From the NCBI RefSeq assembly GCF_016808335.1, contig NC_053153.1, positions 19,107,033 to 19,171,032 of the forward strand: a stretch of 64,000 nucleotides of DNA. The letters are read 5' to 3'. Both the position numbers and the translations under genes were made by a program. The notes beneath the pieces are model-generated. The model ran no database searches and was not told the origin of the DNA. It worked only from the letters and a program-made list of their open reading frames with translations. Below, piece after piece: positions 57,620 to 64,000 of this stretch. Position 1 is the stretch's first letter; every line of letters begins with the position of its first letter. The stretch is from Panicum virgatum (Eukaryota > Streptophyta > Magnoliopsida > Poales > Poaceae).

Positions 57620-57971
57620 TATGATTCTATTTGGATCCTGTGGCAAAACTTTGGCCCTACATGTTTAGCCTTTTTTTATTTGCAAAACAAGTAGAGCAAA
57701 TGGCTAAACTGCTAAAGCATAGGCTAAATTTTTTAGCCCCCCAAAGGAGCCTTAAACCGGGCTAAACCTCCTTGGGGCAGGCGCTGGATGCCTCTCCCTC
57801 GGTCCTTGGTACTCGGGATTTCTTCTCCTAGCTGGACCCCCCTCGCTCGCGGCTTCGACATCTTCTCCGACGAGGTGGGTCGTCATCCGCCGTCAAGCTC
57901 CATCCATAGCCCCTGGATGGGCATTAAGGCACTCGACCTCAACTCCCGAAAGCGGAGGCAACGACCGCAGC

Positions 57972-58599
57972 ATGGACTTTCCTCCCCCTCCACCTCGCAG
58001 TGGCAGAGGAAGTGGCAACCACACCCTAGGTATACGCGCGGCTCAGAGCACCTTTGATGGAGGGGGCATGCTCAGTCGCGGTGGAGGGCGCTCGGATTCT
58101 TTGTCAAACGGGTCGGGTCGAAGCGTGTCGGCGAATGCAGGATGTGGAAGCTGTGGAGCATCTCGCGGTGGCGGCCGCGGCCGGTGCGGTGACGACGACG
58201 ACGTCGACCATGCTAACAACAATGACATGGAAGAGATTTATCAGATCCCTCAGATAAGTTCAATTTTCTAAGATTGCCTTGCGTTTGCCCTATTACTGTG
58301 ATGATGGATTGCCCTGTTTTTGTGATGCATGATGTAGACTAAAACAGACAAGGCTAATTGGTCGGAATACAATAATAAACCGTTGTGTAAATTGCTTGTT
58401 GAGCAAATTGGGTTGGGTAACTACAACAAAGGAACAATGACATCTAGAGGGTACAAGATGATCATTAAAAAGTATCACTGTGCAACAAACTTGAGCAATT
58501 TACACAACAGTTTATTATTGCCCTGAGCTCAGTAACAAAATTAGGCAACTCAAAGGAATGTACCAGTTCATAAAAGATGGGCACACTGACAGTGCTTAG
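57972..58599 (+). pseudogene. Myb/SANT-like domain gene remnant (Harbinger-associated type)
   Basis: The first open segment starts MDFPPPPPRSGRGSG at 57972 and is Gly/Ser/Arg-rich with an acidic end, DDDDVDHANN. After a likely acceptor at 58337 (GATGTAG|ACT), the frame KADW-like DKANWSEYNNKPLCKLLVEQ and GTMTSRGYKMIIKKYH matches the Myb/SANT-like fold of plant proteins related to the Harbinger ORF1 or L10-interacting type. A stop follows near 58522, and SNKIRQLKGMYQF continues in another frame to about 58599. No exon 1 donor is obvious. Decayed or truncated; the original role is unknown. Confidence 0.6.
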
Positions 58600-59255
58600 G
58601 CTGTGATGAAATTAGATGGCCTACTGCAAGTCTACGATGGTGGAACGGAGATGCTATTCGGTCTACGTAGGGCCCTTTGTCGGTGACGAACGCCCACCAG
58701 GTTATGCCCTCTCCTCCTCTTCCCTTCCTGCTGTGCGAAAAAGAGCGCCCCAAACCCTAATGTAAGCTATGTGTACGTATTCGGACCTGGCCCAGTTACA
58801 ATATATTAGCACCTACTAGCGTCGATTTTGTTTGCCAAAATTATCGAGTTTAAATGTGTGCAGTCAGTATAGAGGTGGTAACAGATCATGATTCTAATGA
58901 TCTTCTCATAATTTAATTTGACCCTTATATATTTTGATAATAACTTTTACACCTGGCCATACACGTCGGCACAGCCTGCTCCATCTTTCAAGTCCGACCG
59001 AGATATCAAGTCGCTCGCTCTCTGTATTTCTCCCGTCCCCCCTCTTCCCTTCTCTCTTGCCGTCACTGCTAGGGTATTTAAATTTTTACCATTATAACAG
59101 ATGGTACCTCCTCAGATAACATCTTTAGAAATGGCGCCTCAGATAACATCTTTAGAAATGGCGCCACAGATTTAGCATAAGAGAGAGAAAATCGGTACAG
59201 ATTTATTACATTTACTCGTCGCTCCAGCGTGATCTGAGTCAGCGCGAGAGAGCAA
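58600..59255. other. Intergenic, no gene recognised
   Basis: Mixed composition. A 27-base direct repeat unit around AGATAACATCTTTAGAAATG occurs twice in tandem near 59113-59166. Confidence 0.45.
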
Positions 59256-59753
59256 ATGACCGTCGATACCCTTGCTTCTTCTTCTCCATCCCGCGTGGCC
59301 GGGAACACAGCCTGCAGGCTGCAGCAGGCTCACGGTGGGGGCGATAGCGCTCCTACTATCCGTCGACTACCGCTCGCCCCGGAGCACCGCCCGCCGGCAG
59401 CCATGGACGACGCGAGCACGGTCCTCCTCTACTCCACACTGTCCGAACTCGCCGACCCGAGTAGGGTATTCGTCGTGGGCGAGTCGGCGAGCGGCGTCCT
59501 CGCGCGCCACCTCAACTCCCGCTTCTCCGGTGCACCAGGCGCCCTCGTGCGGCTCCGCCGGTTCGTGGCGCTGATGCCCTTCTTCACCGGTGCCGAGCCG
59601 ACCTTCAGCAGGTGGAACACCCTGCACTTCAGCCTCGGCGCCACCGCGCGGTCTCGATTGCGCACATCTCGTGGCCCCGCGGGCGGCGGACGCACGACGT
59701 CAGCCACCGCTGCCTTGCGGAGTCGAAGCCCATCGATGGAAAATGAAAAGTGA
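59256..59753 (+). pseudogene. Carboxylesterase (GID1/CXE-like alpha/beta hydrolase) fragment
   Basis: One frame gives LLLSVDYR and the next, one base over, LAPEHRPPAAMDDA; together they are the conserved SVDYRLAPEH block of plant carboxylesterases, split by a missing base near 59374. Then DPSRVFVVGESASGVLARHL gives the nucleophile elbow, where the usual G-x-S-A-G has become G-E-S-A-S, and VRLRRFVALMPFF follows. The oxyanion HGG motif and the C-terminal Asp/His half are absent. It is a dead partial copy. Confidence 0.7.
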
Positions 59754-59823
59754 TGGCCGAAATCCGATGCCCAGCAACATGAATCGATTGTTGCATGGTT
59801 TGAAATCGAAGCCTCAATCAATC

Positions 59824-60238
59824 GATGCCTCGTAGAGTGAATTGATAGATAGCAAGAACCCATGATCAGACGGCGGCGGCAGTTGACGCCAAGGCCAGCG
59901 CTGGTCGCCGCCCCTGCTGCGAGCATGCGCCCACACTTGGTCTGCAGCTTGCCGTCGCACTTGTCGCGCTCCTCCGGCATATTCAGGAGCAGGTCCCAGG
60001 CACCGGCGCCGACGTCGTAGGCCACAGCGGAGATCATTACGAGGAGAGGCATGAACCCAGCGAGGCGCGTGTCCTTCACGCGCGTCGTCCTGCTCCTCGG
60101 CGTCGTCGCGCTCGGGGCTCTGGCTCCTAAGCGTGAGGTCAGCGGCAAGGCTCCTAAGCGTGAGGTCAGCGGCAAGGGTAGGGGGCGCTGACCCCGCTTT
60201 TCGGGGCATGATGGCTGGGAGGAGCACGAAAAACGCAT
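59824..60238 (-). other. Unrecognised GC-rich open region
   Basis: Minus-strand frame with one hydrophobic stretch (LAGFMPLLVMISAVAYDVGAG) followed by a Cys-containing polar segment. It could be a fragment of a membrane protein, but I do not recognise the family. A 27-bp unit is duplicated in tandem at 60124-60177. Confidence 0.25.
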
Positions 60239-60297
60239 AGGCGGAGATTAGTTGGGGGCCAAAGGGGCCATGGCCTCCTCAGTTTTGCAAATTTTTC

Positions 60298-60735
60298 ATA
60301 AAAGCATCTCTAAGAGTTTGTCATATTTTATTTGGCATATCTTGTATTTTGCCAATTTATAAAAAGATATGTCAAGTAAAAAAAAGAGTTTATCTCCAAT
60401 AGTTTGGCATAATTCACTTGCCAAATCCAGATCTAACTTACATCAGGAACCCTAAGAGAGACAAAATTATATTTATGCCCTTCCACCTCTTAAAAACTTA
60501 AATCACGAACTCTTCTCTGTTATTTATTTCTTTTTTCACCCTCCCACCTGACTAGAAACCACGATGCCAACCGCGCGCCCTGCGCGTATATTTACGCGCT
60601 GGAGGCTGGTTTTTTCCACATTGCCAAAAATTGCCAAGTCTTTTGCCAAATTGTTGTAGGAGTATTTTTAACATTTTTATCAAAAATCAAAGATGACAAC
60701 TCAATTTACCAAACTGTTAGAGATGCTCTAAATAA
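60298..60735. mobile_element. MITE with GCATCTCTAA ends
   Basis: The left end AAGCATCTCTAAGAGTTTG and, on the other strand, the right end GAGCATCTCTAACAGTTTG are inverted, with TTTGGCA/TTGCCAA words inside. These ends are common in grass genomes. The target duplication is unclear, so the superfamily is left open. Confidence 0.7.
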
Positions 60736-60799
60736 ATAATAATTTTGACATTATTTATCAGATTAGCAGCTTAATTATTACATCTGTCCTCTCTGATTT

Positions 60800-61170
60800 A
60801 GTGTTCAAGCTCCCCACTGAACCCACGCCTAGGAGGCCGTCCGTCGACGGACGCGTGGCGCACCCACGAGTTGCGCGCGGGAGGTGGACTGCCACGCCAC
60901 CGTCTTCCGCAGGCACCTCGGTACCTAGCGGACGGCATGCTCGCCGTGTATCTCGGCGGCGCCCAGGAAGCGATGGCGCTGCAGGAGCTCGATGTGGTCG
61001 TTGCCGTCGTGGTTGTCAGGAAGCGGTCCACGCGCGGAGTGGAGAAGAAAGAGAGAGGCAAGGGCATCGGCGGTCATTTCACATATTCGGCTGACTTGAT
61101 TCACGCTAGAGCGACGTGCCCCACGAGCAAATGTGATAAATCTATATCGATTTTCTTTTTTTATGTTTAA
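60800..61170. other. Unassigned stretch
   Basis: Open on both strands over about 270 bases because of GC content. No domain recognised. Confidence 0.3.
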
Positions 61171-61341
61171 TCTATAGCGCAATTTTTAATGATGCTATCT
61201 GAGGAGCTCCCATGTAAAAAGTTAGATACCCCGTCCCTGCTACATCTCGGCTCTCCGATCGCCGCTCCCTTCATCTCAGCGCAGCAGGCCCGTGCAGGTG
61301 CAAGGGCCAGGAACGGATCAGGCCACCGCAGCTCCGCCCCG

Positions 61342-61684
61342 GCGCGGAGGCTGGGGGCGCAGTCGCTGTCCTCCGGCACGGGGGTCAGGGTTGGGCCGCA
61401 CGGGGCACCGCCGCTCCCGGAGTCCGGGCCTCCGCCACGGCACCCCCGTCGGCCCTCGATCTGCTAGGTGCGCGCTTTCCCCCCTCCCTCTCGCTCTCCC
61501 TCTCCCTCCCTCTGCCTCCCTCTCTCCCGCTAGCGCGGAGGCTGTCCTCCATCGCGGGGGTCAGGACGCGCCCCCTTTGGCGCGGGTGCCGCCGCTCCTG
61601 AGGGCCGGGCCTCCGCCGCGGCTCCCCCCCCCCCTGTCAGCACACGATCTGCTAGGTGCGTGCTCTCCTCCCATCCCTCTCTCT
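61342..61684 (+). repeat. Diverged tandem duplication of a leader-like segment (period about 191 bp)
   Basis: GCGCGGAGGCTG, GGGGGTCAGG, GCCGCCGCTCC, GGGCCTCCGCC and GATCTGCTAGGTGCG occur in the same order in two copies starting at 61342 and 61533, each followed by CT-rich sequence. Both copies end in CTGCTAG|GTGCG, a possible splice donor. The segment looks like the 5' untranslated region of the gene that starts at 63733. Confidence 0.65.
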
Positions 61685-61718
61685 TCCCATGCCAGCATCA
61701 AAGCTAGATTCTGTTTAT

Positions 61719-63651
61719 GGCCATGTTTGGTTTCGAGGCACAAAAAATTTCTTGAAAAGTTTTTCATATGTTTGGCAAAATCAATCATAACCAAACATAT
61801 GTAATTTGATGCAATTGCTAAATGCACACAGCTATGTGTCCCCAAAATTCTGAAATTGCTTGAAATTGCTAAGTGCACACACATAGATACATAAACAGCC
61901 CAACATAATATATAGAATTTGTTTTCTTTGCAACACAAATATGGTCCATAAACACAAATATTGGGCAACCAACTATGCCGGCACAATTCACACACTGTCT
62001 CAAAGTTTACATAGCAAAACAAAGTCCCACAAAAAAATACTAACGATGATACAAACTTATTCCGGCCCCCAACATATGTCACATATGGCATAATTTACAG
62101 GATTCTCACCGGGACTCGTAGCTCTGATCTAGGGAGCATCAGTCCAATCATGATCAGTGTAATAGGGAATTAAACTAGCTAGTCTTGTATCCTTCCAAGG
62201 TTAGTTTTTCGAGGTGGATTTCCGGTGATAAAAACGAAATGCAGCTACTGAGGGAAACCTAAAATGTCCATATGCATCTGATAGTTGAAGTGACAAAATA
62301 ATACGTATATATAAATGTTCTCATACACTAATACGTGTGCTAATTTGTCATCAAGATCTGAGAAATCGCCAAAGCAAATGTGTTATTTTAAGCAGGACAT
62401 GAACCTCAAATAAAACTATCAGAAGGAACTTGAGGTCGGCACTCACCGTATGCGCAATGAACTTGAGGCATCGGAATCGGCAGGATGGATGCAGAGGGTC
62501 CACCATCCCATGACGCCATGGATGAGGTGGAATGCCTTGCAGGTTCTGCAAGGGAGTGTCCGCCGGCAGGAGGTGCGCATTGGTAGTACGGATGCACCGG
62601 TGCAGACATGGCTCGGGGGGGGGGGGGGGGCATTATTGTGGGAGGAGCGCCGAAGTACGGGGAGTGGTGCTGGTACCCGGCGTAAGGAAATGGCGGCACA
62701 TTGGGGCCTCCGCTGCCCGGCGGTGCGCTACTGAAACCGGACAACCCATGCGGCGGTGGTGGCATGCCTCCGGTGCCCGGCGCTTGGCTCGACGACGAGC
62801 CGAAGTAGGGGTTGAAGCCGGTCGAGAACCAGGGGTCCGGTTGTGGGTAGTTGCCGAACCCGTCGTCCCCTTGGCCGGCCATGGCACACCGCTGCCAAGG
62901 GTGCGGACCAGCGGGACGCGAGGATCAATGGAGGGTGTGGAACAGATGAGGTTGAAGGCCGTGGGAGGGAAGCTTGCTGAGGGGAGCACAAGGATGGCCA
63001 CGGACCCGGGGTGGAGCAGGGAACGGGGGATGGTTTGGCGGCGGGACGCCGGATCCCGCACAAGGTAGGCGCGCGCCGTGCAGCGGGTGAAGCAAGGAGG
63101 CCGGCCGGCACACCGGAGCAAGGCAGGCGATAGAGGAAAATGGTGCCACTGACCCGGGGCGGCGGAGGCCTTGCAAAGGAGGGGATGAGGCCGGGACCGT
63201 GGAAGACACCGATTGGGGGCGGACGGCGGCGGATTCGAAGGCCGGCGCGGCGGAGGGGGGGCGAACACGGGCCGGCGGCCGGCGGTCCGGCCCCGATCTT
63301 GACGTGCCGCCCGGGCGACTTCGACGCTGCGAAACCTGTAGCCTCCCCCAAATCCGGTGCACCGGCGGCGGCGGGCCACGGATCCGTGAAATGGCGGGGA
63401 CTCCGCAGGCCGGCGGCGGCGGCGGAATGCGGCGGCGGATCGGCGGCGCTGGGGGCTGCGGGTGGACAGGGGTTGCGTTAGTTTGGGGGGCACATCGTTG
63501 GCCAGGGGGATGCGCACGGGGCCGCCTAACGCATTCGGCTGTGGGCCCCGCCTATGCCTCATCACGTGGGTCCAAATTTTTACACTGTTGCAACCAAACA
63601 TATGGGTTGTATTACCCGGAAATTTTTCCCCTCCCACAACCAAACAGGGCC
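61719..63651. mobile_element. Harbinger-like element with GGCCNTGTTTGGTT ends
   Basis: 1,933 bp. Ends are GGCCATGTTTGGTT and, on the other strand, GGCCCTGTTTGGTT, flanked by TAT (61716-61718 and 63652-63654). A 3-bp duplication and GGCC-type ends fit PIF/Harbinger, although TTA or TAA is the usual target. It contains the open frame at 62406-62882 but no transposase, so it would be non-autonomous. It sits between the leader duplication and the coding start at 63733, probably inside the first intron. Confidence 0.7.
62406..62882 (-). CDS. Hypothetical protein inside the Harbinger-like element
   Basis: 158 codons from MAGQGDDGFGNYPQPDPWF. The product is Pro/Gly/Ser-rich (for example MPPPPHGLSG, TIMPPPPPRAM) and ends at VPSDSFI. 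The opening resembles the low-complexity N-termini of Harbinger-linked Myb/SANT-like proteins, but the DNA-binding domain is missing, so it may be a truncated ORF1. A run of about 14 G (62617-62630) lies within the frame and is prone to length error. Confidence 0.35.
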   Translation of the reverse strand: MAGQGDDGFGNYPQPDPWFSTGFNPYFGSSSSQAPGTGGMPPPPHGLSGFSSAPPGSGGPNVPPFPYAGYQHHSPYFGAPPTIMPPPPPRAMSAPVHPYYQCAPPAGGHSLAEPARHSTSSMASWDGGPSASILPIPMPQVHCAYGECRPQVPSDSFI

Positions 63652-63732
63652 TATGTTACAAGTAGTCAGTTCTTTCTTCGGATGCCAGCATGGCAAGTCT
63701 GCTGAATTTTTTTTATCCCTTTGGATATTAGG

Positions 63733-64000
63733 ATGGATGAAGTTACACAAGCTGTTGAAAATCTGAAGAAAGAATGGAGCCAAGCGGTTTCACAGCTTGA
63801 GGAGAGCATTGCTACAATCAAATCATGTGGAAAAGCAGGGAAAGGGACAGAGGAAGCAAATTCTCTTCCAAGGTTGAATGGTTCTGCGCAGGATGCTCTG
63901 CAATTGCTCAAGTCACTGCAGTTTCGGCTTGATCTTCTAGCGCAGCAGCTACCTACTTTTGAAGAAGTGCAATCCGGCCAAGCAACCTTACAGTCATGGG
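63733..64000 (+). CDS. Start of an unrecognised coiled-coil protein gene (partial)
   Basis: The sequence TATTAG|GATGG at 63726-63736 gives a splice acceptor just before the ATG at 63733. The frame MDEVTQAVENLKKEWSQAV... stays open to the window end (89 codons). It has heptad-like hydrophobics (AVENLKKEW, LQFRLDLLAQQL) and no membrane segment, which suggests a helical, soluble protein. I do not recognise the family. Codon use is balanced, unlike the GC-driven spurious frames nearby. The 5' leader is probably near 61190-61655. Confidence 0.7.
   Translation, partial: MDEVTQAVENLKKEWSQAVSQLEESIATIKSCGKAGKGTEEANSLPRLNGSAQDALQLLKSLQFRLDLLAQQLPTFEEVQSGQATLQSW

Noticed and set aside
62925..63643. 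Long minus-strand frames upstream of the Harbinger internal ORF
   Set aside because: GC-rich with three frames open at once and no shared motif; they cross the element end.

Overview
The window is plant nuclear DNA, almost certainly from a grass (Poaceae) and possibly a panicoid. The support is a dense mix of grass-type Ty1/copia retrotransposons (including a Sirevirus), MULEs, hAT elements, Stowaway and Harbinger/Tourist-like MITEs and a tRNA-derived SINE around a few intron-containing genes with GC-rich 5' exons. The species cannot be fixed from sequence alone. No CRISPR array, operon or other prokaryotic feature is present.

Layout. 1-4300: a decayed minus-strand copia element broken by two solo LTRs, each with a perfect 5-bp target duplication. 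4301-10663: gene-poor DNA with three MITEs and GC-rich stretches of unknown nature. 10669-15781: a very young copia element with almost identical LTRs. 16401-19073: a two-exon CYP79-type cytochrome P450 whose intron holds a 952-bp MULE foldback. 19557-20138: a small GC-filled MULE resembling a Pack-MULE. 21544-23567: MITEs. 23751-34448: a 10.7-kb Sirevirus with many stop codons. 37248-39134: a second CYP79-type gene, very likely dead (heme cysteine replaced by tyrosine plus a 1-nt frameshift). 39647-41175: a hAT element. 41721-43674: more MITEs. 44565-48970: a nearly complete autonomous MULE whose five-exon transposase gene has a single in-frame stop. 49152-52873: an apparently intact RBP45/RBP47-type RNA-binding protein gene. 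54433-56659: a PPR gene split by a SINE and also frameshifted. 57972-59753: remnants of a Myb/SANT-like gene and a carboxylesterase. 61719-63651: a Harbinger-like element. 63733-64000: the start of an unrecognised coiled-coil gene that leaves the window.

Functionally the window holds one clearly intact gene (RBP45/47-type), one probable CYP79-type gene lacking the usual membrane anchor, one truncated but open gene at the right edge, and several pseudogenes. The two P450 genes share strand, intron position and intron phase, so they are best read as a tandem pair pushed apart by later insertions, including the Sirevirus. Members of the CYP79 family N-hydroxylate amino acids to aldoximes, the first step toward cyanogenic glucosides and related defence compounds. 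Most of the remaining sequence is layered transposon history, and many insertions can be defined to the base by their target site duplications (TSDs).
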